From assembly GCA_018780435.1 (NCBI GenBank), contig JADMJS010000120.1, positions 20,048 to 68,065 on the forward strand: a stretch of DNA of 48,018 nt, read 5' to 3'. How positions within the stretch are numbered: the stretch's first letter is position 1; every line of letters starts with the position of its first letter. Positions 1 to 8,009 of the stretch are shown here, one piece after another. The stretch comes from Myxococcales bacterium. GTDB taxonomy: Bacteria; Myxococcota_A; UBA9042; GCA-2863065. The notes under the pieces were generated by a model that saw only the letters and a list, made by a program, of their open reading frames with translations, was not told the origin of the DNA and ran no database searches. Position numbers and translations under genes: made by a program.

Positions 1-54
1 TCGGGGTGCGGGGGGCGTCCCCCGCCGGCAAGCGCATTCACTTGACCCGAGGGA

Positions 55-93
55 GCGCCGGGGCTAGGGTCCGCGCCCCGAAGCCCCCGGCGC
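55..93. terminator. GC-rich hairpin upstream of the sterol genes
   Basis: Perfect 9-bp stem: 55-63 (GCGCCGGGG) pairs with 85-93 across a 21-nt loop. No T-run follows on the plus strand (an A-run follows at 95-99). It could be the terminator of a gene lying before the window or a 5' leader structure for the sterol reductase. The rest of 1-129 shows no gene. Confidence 0.25.
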
Positions 94-129
94 GAAAAAC
101 CGTGTGACTTCAAAAGGTTGAGCTAGAAC

Positions 130-1203
130 ATGTTTCAGTCCCCCACGGTGACCGGGTCTCTCATGGGCCTCGGAGTGATGATCGCGTTCAGCGGCTTCCT
201 CCTCGCGCTCACGCGTTTCCTCCCGGGGCGCACGCACCTCGGCGCCCCGCTCCCGGACGGCACCCGGGTCGCGTACCCGATGAATGGCGCGCCGACCTTC
301 TTCATCACGGTGGCTGCTTACATCGGCCTCGGCGCGGCCGGTGTCTTTGATCCCGTCTGGCCCATTCGCCACTTCTTCGACCTCCTGATCGGGGCGAACC
401 TCTTCTCGGTGTTGCTCTCGGCGATCCTGTGGTGGCGAGGGCCCGAGCGAAAGCTCCACACCCCGATCATAGGCTTCTGGCTAGGCGCCGAGCTGAACCC
501 CCGTTGGTTCGACGTCGACCTCAAGGTCTTCAGCTACCGCCCGTCGCTCATCGGCCTCGAGCTCCTCGTCATTGCGTTCGGCTTTGCGGAGCTGCAGCAG
601 AACGGCTCGATCTCCCTCGCGATGTGGCTGTTTCAGGCCTTCTGGTTCTTCTACTTGGCCATGACCTTCCTCTTCGAGCACGGCATGCTCTCCATGTTTG
701 ACGTCATCGAAGAGCGCTTCGGCTTCATGCTCGTGTTCGGCGACTACGGGCTCGTCCCGTTCTTCTACTGCATCGGCGGCTTCGCCATTTTGACCCGGCC
801 AGAGCCCCTCAGTGTGGGCGCGGCGGTCGTCATCACGCTTCTCTTCGCCTTTGGTTACTGGGTCTTCCGCGGCGCCAACGGCCAGAAGAACCAGTTCAAA
901 GCCGACCCCACGCGGCCCATCTGGGGCAAAGCGCCGGAGACGGTCGGAGGCCGGCTCCTGGTCTCCGGCTTTTGGGGGATTGGACGCAAACTCAACTACA
1001 CCGGCGAGATCCTGGCCTACGTCGCCATCGCCCTCACCACGGGCTTTCACTCGCCGTGGCCCTACGCCCTGCCCCTCTGGCTCCTGTCGCTGCTCCTTCA
1101 TCGGGCTCACCGCGACGACAAGCGCTGCCGTGCCAAGTACGGCGCGCTCTGGGAGGCCTACTGCGCTCGTGCTCGCTTCCGGATGTTCCCGTTCATCTAT
1201 TAA
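130..1203 (+). CDS. Delta14-sterol reductase, ERG4/ERG24 family
   Basis: A 357-residue multi-pass membrane protein. The family reduces the C14-C15 double bond left after 14-alpha-demethylation, using NADPH, in the sterol pathway. The C-terminal family signature is clear: RKLNYTGE (286-293), then HRDDKRC and KYGALWEAYC (about 336-345), ending in a Pro-Phe-Ile-Tyr tail. Around eight to ten hydrophobic segments are visible, and the length fits the short bacterial members (eukaryotic Erg24 is about 440). The start is ATG at 130; an in-frame ATG at 163 is an alternative because the upstream Shine-Dalgarno is weak (AAAAGG). The CYP51 gene follows 68 nt downstream on the same strand. In the known pathway CYP51 acts immediately before this enzyme, so the pair is very probably one functional unit. 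Delta7/Delta24 reductases of the same superfamily are the alternative, made less likely by the CYP51 neighbour. Confidence 0.9.
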   Translation: MFQSPTVTGSLMGLGVMIAFSGFLLALTRFLPGRTHLGAPLPDGTRVAYPMNGAPTFFITVAAYIGLGAAGVFDPVWPIRHFFDLLIGANLFSVLLSAILWWRGPERKLHTPIIGFWLGAELNPRWFDVDLKVFSYRPSLIGLELLVIAFGFAELQQNGSISLAMWLFQAFWFFYLAMTFLFEHGMLSMFDVIEERFGFMLVFGDYGLVPFFYCIGGFAILTRPEPLSVGAAVVITLLFAFGYWVFRGANGQKNQFKADPTRPIWGKAPETVGGRLLVSGFWGIGRKLNYTGEILAYVAIALTTGFHSPWPYALPLWLLSLLLHRAHRDDKRCRAKYGALWEAYCARARFRMFPFIY

Positions 1204-1271
1204 CGTCATCACGGGGGCCTTCTCGGCCCCTCGCCGCCCCCGTGAGAGGGCAACTCCCAGAGGTCGCCGTC

Positions 1272-2705
1272 ATGAACAACTCCCCCGCGTCTTCCTCCCT
1301 GATGTCGCCGGCAACCCTGCTGCAAGCGAAACGAACGCTCCGCACCTGGATGAACCGTCGCCCCGAAGACAGCATGCCCCCCTTCCTCTCGGGCGGGCTC
1401 CCGATGCTCGGCCACACCAAGAACTTCGGCCAGGATCCCGTTGGGCTCCTCCAACGCGGCTGGGACGAACACGGCGAGGTCTTCACCTTCAACCTCATGG
1501 GCACGCCTGCCGTCGCGATGATCGGCCCGGAGGCCAACGAGGCGTTCTTTCGTGCACCGGACGAGGTCCTCTCGCCCAAAGAGGCCTATCGGCTCATGAC
1601 CCCGGTCTTCGGCAAAGGCATCGCCTATGACGCCGAGCCGGAGATCATGGACCAACAGCTCGCCTTCCTCTATCCCGCGCTCAAGAAGTCCAGCCTCGAG
1701 CGCTACGCAGCTCATATGGCGGCGGAAGCGGACGCTTACTTCGACCGCTGGGGGAACGAAGGCGAATTCGACGTCAACGACTTCGGCAATGAGCTGACGA
1801 TGTACGCGTCGACGCGCTCGCTGCTCGGCGCCGAGTTCCGCAGCAAGCTCGACACCCACTTCGCCGAGCTCTACCACCACCTCGACGCGAGCCTCACGCC
1901 GCTCGCCTACTTCTTCCCGTACGCGCCGATCCCGCGCTTCATTCGCCGCGATCGGGCCCGAAAGCAGCTCGTCAAGCTCTTCGAGGACATCGTCGAGTCA
2001 AGGCGCAAGAGCGGCGGCGAGGACGACCTGCTCCAGGCGCTCATCGACGCTCGCTACAAGGACGGACGCGCCCTGACGCTCGATGAGATCACGGGCCTCA
2101 TCATCACCATCGTGTTCGCGGGTCACCACACGTCTGGCGCGCTCTCGGCGTGGACCGTGGTGGAGATGCTGCGGCACAAGGACCACCTGCAGCCGCTCCG
2201 CGAAGAGATGCTGCGGCTGCACGGCGCGCGGGGCACGCAGACCTTCAAGTCACTCGACAGCGCGGAGCGTCTCGAACACTTCATCATGGAGACCGAACGC
2301 CTCCACCCGCCCATCATCGTGATGATGCGCAAGGCCATCGAAGAGTTCAGCTATCGCCACTTCCGCATCCCGGCCGGGACCATGATGGTGACGACCCCGT
2401 CGGTCAGCCACGTCCTGCCCCACGTCTTCAAGAACCCGCTGGCCTTCGACCCGTCGCGCTTCGCCGAGCCGCGCGCCGAGCACAAGACCCACCCGTACAA
2501 CATGATCAGCTTCGGCGGCGGCAAGCACCGCTGCATCGGACTCCACTTCGCCTACCTCCAGATGAAGGCGATCATGTCGGTCCTGTTGCGCCGCTTCGAC
2601 CTCCAGCTCGCCACCGAGCCCGGCTCCTACGAGCCGAACTATGACTTCCTCCTCGTCGGCCCCAAGAAGCCCGCCCGGGTGCGATACCGCCGTATCGCGG
2701 ACTGA
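1272..2705 (+). CDS. cyp51: Sterol 14-alpha-demethylase, cytochrome P450 CYP51
   Basis: A 477-residue P450. CYP51 hallmarks seen directly: TPVFGKGIAYD in the B'-C region (110-120), I-helix FAGHHTSGA (282-290), ExxR in METERLHPP (E340, R343) and heme loop FGGGKHRCIG with the thiolate ligand Cys421. It oxidatively removes the 14-alpha-methyl group of lanosterol/cycloartenol-type sterols and needs a ferredoxin or reductase partner; no ferredoxin domain is fused at the C terminus, unlike the Methylococcus CYP51. The reading frame is open much further upstream, overlapping the reductase, but ATG at 1272 with AGAGGT eight bases before it gives a normal CYP51 N terminus. There is no obvious N-terminal membrane anchor beyond a weakly hydrophobic stretch. 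No redox partner gene lies in the window. Confidence 0.95.
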   Translation: MNNSPASSSLMSPATLLQAKRTLRTWMNRRPEDSMPPFLSGGLPMLGHTKNFGQDPVGLLQRGWDEHGEVFTFNLMGTPAVAMIGPEANEAFFRAPDEVLSPKEAYRLMTPVFGKGIAYDAEPEIMDQQLAFLYPALKKSSLERYAAHMAAEADAYFDRWGNEGEFDVNDFGNELTMYASTRSLLGAEFRSKLDTHFAELYHHLDASLTPLAYFFPYAPIPRFIRRDRARKQLVKLFEDIVESRRKSGGEDDLLQALIDARYKDGRALTLDEITGLIITIVFAGHHTSGALSAWTVVEMLRHKDHLQPLREEMLRLHGARGTQTFKSLDSAERLEHFIMETERLHPPIIVMMRKAIEEFSYRHFRIPAGTMMVTTPSVSHVLPHVFKNPLAFDPSRFAEPRAEHKTHPYNMISFGGGKHRCIGLHFAYLQMKAIMSVLLRRFDLQLATEPGSYEPNYDFLLVGPKKPARVRYRRIAD

Positions 2706-2719
2706 CGCCGTGTCGATTG

Positions 2720-2747
2720 GGGCTCCGTCGGCCGCTCGACCGAGCCC
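2720..2747. terminator. Hairpin after CYP51, between convergent genes
   Basis: GGGCTC (2720-2725) pairs with GAGCCC (2742-2747), followed by a C-C mismatch and an inner GTCG/CGAC stem around a 6-nt loop. It sits just after the CYP51 stop, facing the convergent regulator gene. There is no U-run, so termination is inferred from position and shape. Confidence 0.45.
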
Positions 2748-2826
2748 TAAGCGCGGCTTGATGTTCCGCGGTCCGACCTGACGCCGTCCGGCTCCAGAGA
2801 CCGTCACCTCCCCCGTAACGCCTCGT

Positions 2827-5235
2827 TTACGCCGCGATCCGAAGGACGGGGAGCACACGCCCGCCCGCGATGAGCGCCGCGATGACCTCCGCCGCTCCTG
2901 GCCGACAGAGTCCGAAGCCCTGAAAGCTGTCGCACCCCATTCGCTCCAGGTGCGCGAGGGTCTGAGCGGTCTCGACACCCTCCGCGACGACGACGAGGCC
3001 CAGCGCATGAGCGAGCGCGATGACGGCGTGCACGATAGAGCGACTGGTGTCGTCGTCACCCATCGAGGACACGAAGCTTCGATCGATCTTGAGCGCGGCG
3101 ATGGGCATCTTGTGCAGGTAGCTCAGCGACGAGTAGCCCGTCCCGAAGTCGTCGAGATGAAAGCGGATCCCCGTCACCGTCAGCGCGGTCAGTTGAGTCA
3201 CGGCCGCTTCAGCTTTGCTCATCGCCGTGGTCTCCGTGACTTCGAGGACGAGACTCCGCGGATCGATGCCGGTCTCGGCGAGCGTCGCGGCCACGAGCTC
3301 GCTGAAGCCGACCTCCGCAAACTGTCGCGCCGAGACGTTCACAGCCAACGTCAGCCCGCTGGCGTGCGTCGAGTCCTGTCGCCACTTTGCGAGCTGCGCG
3401 CACGCCGTTCGTAGCACCCAGCGCCCGAGCGGCACGATGAGGCCCGTCTCTTCGGCGATCGGTATGAACTCCGACGGCGGAATGAGCCCGCGAACCGGGT
3501 GCTGCCAGCGCACGAGCGCCTCGACCGACACCACCGCCAAGTTGGAGTCGAAGATCGGCTGGTAGTGGAGAAGCAGCTCTCCTCGCTCAATCGCATGCCG
3601 CAGCTCCGTCTCGATCCGCAACCGCTCCACCGCACGATCGTGCATCGCCGGATCGAAGAAGCGCGTGCGCGCACGCCCACTCGCTTTGGCGTGGTACATC
3701 GCCGTGTCCGCGTCCCGGAGGATGTCCTCACCAGTACAGCTCCCAGCCGATCGGAGGGTGACACCAATACTCGCTGAGGCGTAGAGCTCCTGATCTCCGA
3801 GTGAGAAGGCTGGAGCGAGCGCGTGGTGAATACGTTCAGCGATGGCCATCGCGTGTTGAGGTTCCGAGACGCCGTCGAGCACCATGACGAACTCGTCACC
3901 GCCCAGCCGCGCAATATCACTACGTGGCTGTGGGAGGCGCCCTTCACTCGCAAACGTATCCCCCACTCCCGGTCGACCGCTCGTATCCGAGCCCCTCAGC
4001 GACGCACGGAGCCGACTCGCGATGGCGACCAGTAGCTGATCGCCCACATGGTGACCGAGGCTGTCGTTGACGACCTTGAAGCGATCGAGGTCCATGAAGA
4101 GGACCGCAAAACGACGTGGCGCCGCGCCAGCATCGTCCGTGAGGAGCTGGTCCAAGCGTTCGACGAGCGCCGAGCGGTTGGCCAGACCGGTGAGCGCATC
4201 GTGCCGCGCTTCAAAACGGAGCTGTTCCTCCGCCAACTTGCGATCCGTGATGTCGGTGAGCGAACCGGCCGCTCGGACCCTCTCGGACGTCCCCGACGTG
4301 GCCGCAGCCGATCGCACAGCGACTCCTTTGCACATGACCCATCGCACGCTCCCATCATCGTGCGTCATGCGAAACTCGCTGTAGAGCTGGTCGGCGTCGC
4401 CCCGCGCGAAGCTCTCGAAGAGCGCAGAGACCGCATCCCGATCCTCTTGCGCCACCCGCGATGACCAATCGTCAAGGGTCGAACCAAAGGTGCCTTCGGC
4501 GAAGCCGAGAAGCGCCTGAAATCGCGGGGAGTAGTACACGCGCCCCGTGATCAGGTCCCAGTCCCAGAGACCATCATTGGCGCCGACGGCGACGAGTCGG
4601 TAGCGCTCCTCCGAACGTTTGCGCTCGGCCACCTCCGCTTCGAGGTGCTCGTTGGCCTGCGCGAGCTCCCGGGTGTGTTCCTCGACCATGCTCTGGAGCT
4701 GCGCCAGCTTGAGGTGAGCGTGGCGGGCGAGCTGCCACTTCTCGGTGAGCGCACGCGCAAGCTGGGCGACTTCTACGGTGTCGAAGGGCTTCTTCAGGAT
4801 GAGCAGGCGGTCACAGGTGCCGAGCCGCTCGATGATCTCCTCCCAGGAGTAGTCCGAGTAGGCCGTACAGATGACGACCTGTACTTCAGGATCAACGTCC
4901 CAGATACGACGGATGGTCTCTACACCGTCCCAGCCCGGCGGCATCCGCATGTCTACGAACGCGAGCGCGTAAGTCTCTCCTCGGTAGTACCCCTCCTCGA
5001 CGATCGCGAGCCCCTCCTTCCCCTGGTATGCGTGCGCGAGGAGGTACCCCTCGGCGGCGGGCGCGCTCGTCGTCGGAAACTCCCCGAAGAGCTCCGCCTC
5101 CAGCTCGTCGAGGGCGGACTTCGAATCCAGCTCCACCGAGGACGGTGGCGCGAGGATCTTCCGAAAGTCTTCGTGAATCGAGGGGTTGTCGTCGATGATC
5201 AGGATCCGCCGGTTCTTCTCGACTCGCGTCGTCAT
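2827..5235 (-). CDS. Response regulator with REC-PAS-GGDEF-EAL domains
   Basis: 802 residues. An N-terminal receiver domain (about 10-160; phospho-acceptor Asp95 in AFVDMRMPP, Lys in LILKKPFD) is followed by a coiled coil (165-210), a PAS/PAC domain (about 212-335), GGDEF (about 340-530) and EAL (about 535-795). The diguanylate cyclase motif GGDEF is intact (445-449). EALVRW (572-577), DDFGTGYSS (695-703) and VAEGVET support an active c-di-GMP phosphodiesterase. About 25 residues (412-438) are inserted just before the GGDEF strand and no canonical RxxD I-site precedes it. The ATG overlaps the stop of the histidine kinase by 4 nt (ATGA), so the two are translationally coupled and almost certainly cognate. 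Output is control of c-di-GMP; which activity dominates cannot be read from sequence. Confidence 0.93.
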   Translation of the reverse strand: MTTRVEKNRRILIIDDNPSIHEDFRKILAPPSSVELDSKSALDELEAELFGEFPTTSAPAAEGYLLAHAYQGKEGLAIVEEGYYRGETYALAFVDMRMPPGWDGVETIRRIWDVDPEVQVVICTAYSDYSWEEIIERLGTCDRLLILKKPFDTVEVAQLARALTEKWQLARHAHLKLAQLQSMVEEHTRELAQANEHLEAEVAERKRSEERYRLVAVGANDGLWDWDLITGRVYYSPRFQALLGFAEGTFGSTLDDWSSRVAQEDRDAVSALFESFARGDADQLYSEFRMTHDDGSVRWVMCKGVAVRSAAATSGTSERVRAAGSLTDITDRKLAEEQLRFEARHDALTGLANRSALVERLDQLLTDDAGAAPRRFAVLFMDLDRFKVVNDSLGHHVGDQLLVAIASRLRASLRGSDTSGRPGVGDTFASEGRLPQPRSDIARLGGDEFVMVLDGVSEPQHAMAIAERIHHALAPAFSLGDQELYASASIGVTLRSAGSCTGEDILRDADTAMYHAKASGRARTRFFDPAMHDRAVERLRIETELRHAIERGELLLHYQPIFDSNLAVVSVEALVRWQHPVRGLIPPSEFIPIAEETGLIVPLGRWVLRTACAQLAKWRQDSTHASGLTLAVNVSARQFAEVGFSELVAATLAETGIDPRSLVLEVTETTAMSKAEAAVTQLTALTVTGIRFHLDDFGTGYSSLSYLHKMPIAALKIDRSFVSSMGDDDTSRSIVHAVIALAHALGLVVVAEGVETAQTLAHLERMGCDSFQGFGLCRPGAAEVIAALIAGGRVLPVLRIAA

Positions 5236-6743
5236 GCCGCCCTCCAGGTACCCTCAGGGACGACTGGCACTTCCACAGGCGTGGTGTTGGCGCTCGGCGA
5301 CGCCACCATCGCTTCGAGGAGCTGCGCTTCAGACGGACCAGCGACGGGTAGCTCGAGGCGGAAGCAGGCGCCACAATCGAGCCCTTCGCTCGACGCTTCG
5401 AGCGACCCGCGCATCGCTTTCGCCGAGTTCGCCGACGCGTGTAGCCCGAAGCCGTGTCCGTTCGATTTGGTCGTGAACCCGTGATTGAAGATCTCGGTGA
5501 GGTATTGCGGTGGAATGCCGACGCCGGTGTCCTTCACCTCGACGTAGACCCGACCGCCTCCCTTTTCGGTCACGCCCGTGCGGAGGACGAGCCGTCGGGG
5601 TCGGCCATGCACCTGTCCCATCGCTTGCTTCGCGTTCGTGATGAGATTCACCAGAATCTGAATTACTTGGTGTTTATCAACCATCAGCATGGGGGTCTCG
5701 GCCAGGTCGAGCTCGACGTCGAGCCCATGTTTGGCGAGTGAAGCGCCTTCGAGTCGCAATGCCTCGTCGATGACGTCGGAGAGCGACACCCGCTCCACAA
5801 CGCCGGTCGTTCGCGCATAGTTCTGCTGCATCGCGATGACCCCTTTGACGTGGTCGAGGTACTTCTCAAGAGCGGCCACTTCTCCAACCAGCATGCTCTG
5901 GTCGAGCGCGAGGTTCGCGGAGAGCTGGAGGAAGAACTCCGGGAGACGACGCCCCTTCTCGTCCTCTTCGACGAAGATCCCGCGCGTCCCGAGGGGCCGT
6001 TCCCCGAGCATTTTGGCGGCTCGATCGAGGCTGCCGACCTTCATCGACGCGATACGGCGAGAGACGAGAGACAAGGAGACATTCATGCTGTTCAGCACGT
6101 TGCCGACGTTGTGGAGCACCCCCGTAGCCACTTCGGCCATGCCGGCGCGGCGACTGGCGTCGACCAACTTGCCGTGAAGCTCCTTGCGCTCCACCTCGGC
6201 GAGGACACGTGCCGTCACGTCACGCAGGGTCCCGTCGATGTGGATCACCCGCCCTCGGCGGTCCCGGTGTCCACGCATGCTGACCGCCACGACAATAGGT
6301 GCGCCGTCGAGCCGACTGAGGTGGAGGTCGTGTACCAAGGCGTTCCCGGTACTGTAGAGCTCCGTCCAAGCGCCATCTGGAATGGCGTCTCGGAGGCGGC
6401 GCTTTCCCGGGCCGGTGACGAGAGCGCCCGCCTCCTCTGCCCCGAGGATCGCGGACATGGCCGGGTTGGCGACCGTGATGTCCCCTTCGGTCGAGAGCTG
6501 AAAGATCCCTTCCGTGGCGTTCTCGAAGATGGACCGGTACTTCTCCTCGGCCGAGGTCAGCTCGGCGTTCCGCTCCACGAGCTCACCGGAGCTGAGCGCC
6601 ATCGACCGCTCCAGCATGGCCCTGTCTTCATCGGATTGATGATACGCCGCATCCACGGCACTAATGAGGCGCATGACCTCGGGGGGGTGCCCATCGAGGC
6701 GCCCGAGGGTCTTCAGAACTTGCCTGGAGAGGAGGCGATGCAT
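5232..6743 (-). CDS. PAS-containing histidine kinase
   Basis: 503 residues with no membrane segment. An N-terminal helical part with a coiled coil (about 35-68) is followed by PAS (about 63-185), then a dimerisation domain of the 'LHNVGN' type (phospho-acceptor His211 in VATGVLHNVGNVLNS) and an HATPase domain with N-box NLITNAKQAM (N370), G1 DTGVGIPP (405-412) and G2 GFGLH (431-435). The open frame runs up to 6983 inside the FIST gene. I chose ATG 6743 because GGAGA lies 9 nt upstream and the FIST stop (TGA, 6746-6748) is 2 nt before it; ATG 6797 lacks a ribosome site. Being soluble and coupled to FIST, it probably receives its signal from that protein and phosphorylates the downstream GGDEF-EAL regulator. 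Confidence 0.92.
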   Translation of the reverse strand: MHRLLSRQVLKTLGRLDGHPPEVMRLISAVDAAYHQSDEDRAMLERSMALSSGELVERNAELTSAEEKYRSIFENATEGIFQLSTEGDITVANPAMSAILGAEEAGALVTGPGKRRLRDAIPDGAWTELYSTGNALVHDLHLSRLDGAPIVVAVSMRGHRDRRGRVIHIDGTLRDVTARVLAEVERKELHGKLVDASRRAGMAEVATGVLHNVGNVLNSMNVSLSLVSRRIASMKVGSLDRAAKMLGERPLGTRGIFVEEDEKGRRLPEFFLQLSANLALDQSMLVGEVAALEKYLDHVKGVIAMQQNYARTTGVVERVSLSDVIDEALRLEGASLAKHGLDVELDLAETPMLMVDKHQVIQILVNLITNAKQAMGQVHGRPRRLVLRTGVTEKGGGRVYVEVKDTGVGIPPQYLTEIFNHGFTTKSNGHGFGLHASANSAKAMRGSLEASSEGLDCGACFRLELPVAGPSEAQLLEAMVASPSANTTPVEVPVVPEGTWRAA

Positions 6744-6745
6744 CG

Positions 6746-7882
6746 TCAGATCTCCGACAAGGTCGTTATCGTCATGGTCTGGTTGTGGAGTGCACATCGC
6801 GCTTCGGCCACCAGCGGCGATATCTCCCCGTAGGAGTAGAATCCCGTGATCGAGGCTTCCGGTCCGAGCACCTCCGCGGCGGCCTCGACCTCCTCTTCGA
6901 CCCGCTGATTCAAGACCAGCTTTCGCCCGACGCAGCTGATGAGGATGGCGAGCTGAGGCGACGTCGAGATTTTTTCTCGGCATAGCCGGGCGGCGCCGCT
7001 TGCCCCGTCGACCAGCCGGTCGAAGTTGGCCCTCATGAGCCGAGCATAGTGGCCCTCGGGCATGTCACCCGCGAAGACCATCCCCCCGGACTCATCGATG
7101 CTCAGAATGGTCCGTACGAGGCTCTCACTCGACGCTGGATCTCGAACAGCGAGAGGAAAGAGCAGCCCGCTCGCGGGGAGGTCCTTCGCGTGTGGCCCGA
7201 GGTAAGTACGATAGAGCTCGATCGCGGGTTGCCCGTCGAGCGCCTTGAGCACATTCGCCTTGGACGAGGTGATGCGCCGTTCGGGTCCGAAGACGTCCCA
7301 ACCGCCCATCGACCCGACGCCGACGCGTAGGCGATCGCCGTAGAATCCGACGACCCCGATGCGGCCGCGTGAGATCTCACCGCCGCTGCACACGACCGTC
7401 TCGCTGAAGGCGGCGCCATCGGCAGAGAGGCCGCCTGTGACGAGCACACCCGGTGGGAGGCCGCGTGTGAGGCCGGCCACGAGCTCACTCCCATTGACGC
7501 ACAGGCCGTCCGAGAGCAGGAACACATAGCTGAGACCGTCACTCGGCAGGTTCTTGGCCAGCGAGAACCCCACCTCGGCGCTCTGGTCGGGGCTCGTGAT
7601 GGCGCCCGTCGCCGCCTGGATTCGGGTGTGTTCGAAGGCGATGGCCGTGGCGACAAGCGAGTCATCGAGGACGCGGGTCCCGGCGATCTCCCCAGCGGTT
7701 GAACACCCAAAGATGACCGCCCCCGGATGGCGCGCACTCAGCTTTTCGAGACAGCCGGGTTCGCTCAGGAGGGTCCTCGAGCCGAACACCAGGACGAGGT
7801 GGGCGGGCTGACCGACCTCAAGGCCACCTTCCGAAGGCGACCAGCCCGTGTCGGGCGTGTATACGGCGCGCATGAGTCGCAT
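6746..7882 (-). CDS. FIST domain sensory protein
   Basis: 378 residues matching the FIST_N plus FIST_C arrangement: HPGAVIFGCSTAGEI (typical Gly-Cys-Ser-Thr turn), LVTGGLSADGAAFSET and the C-terminal EASITGFYSYGEISP, the usual FIST end motif. FIST proteins are predicted cytoplasmic ligand-binding sensors (amino acids or other small molecules have been proposed) and are often encoded beside kinases and c-di-GMP enzymes. Start ATG at 7882 has GGAG 8 nt upstream. The histidine kinase begins 2 nt after this stop. Inference: FIST binds a ligand and modulates the coupled kinase. No DNA-binding domain or membrane segment is present. Confidence 0.9.
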   Translation of the reverse strand: MRLMRAVYTPDTGWSPSEGGLEVGQPAHLVLVFGSRTLLSEPGCLEKLSARHPGAVIFGCSTAGEIAGTRVLDDSLVATAIAFEHTRIQAATGAITSPDQSAEVGFSLAKNLPSDGLSYVFLLSDGLCVNGSELVAGLTRGLPPGVLVTGGLSADGAAFSETVVCSGGEISRGRIGVVGFYGDRLRVGVGSMGGWDVFGPERRITSSKANVLKALDGQPAIELYRTYLGPHAKDLPASGLLFPLAVRDPASSESLVRTILSIDESGGMVFAGDMPEGHYARLMRANFDRLVDGASGAARLCREKISTSPQLAILISCVGRKLVLNQRVEEEVEAAAEVLGPEASITGFYSYGEISPLVAEARCALHNQTMTITTLSEI

Positions 7883-7982
7883 GGGGGAGCTCCAGAGAGG
7901 GACCAGGACTCCAATTACAACGTCACTTTCGGCGACAACATTAGCTCTATGTTGGCCCGGCTCGACTGCCCCCCTTGACGAT

Positions 7983-8005
7983 GGGGCGAGGGCGAGGCTC
8001 GCCCC
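7983..8005. terminator. Hairpin after the acyl-CoA ligase gene
   Basis: 8-bp perfect stem GGGGCGAG (7983-7990) / CTCGCCCC (7998-8005) with a 7-nt loop, starting 5 nt beyond the ligase stop on the minus strand. No U-run. It is probably the 3' end structure of the ligase transcript, upstream of the FIST operon. Confidence 0.4.
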
Positions 8006-8009
8006 CGAA

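Noticed and set aside
6744..6983. N-terminal extension of the histidine kinase into the FIST gene
   Set aside because: Arg/Gly-rich, overlaps FIST codons, and the ATG at 6743 has a better ribosome site.
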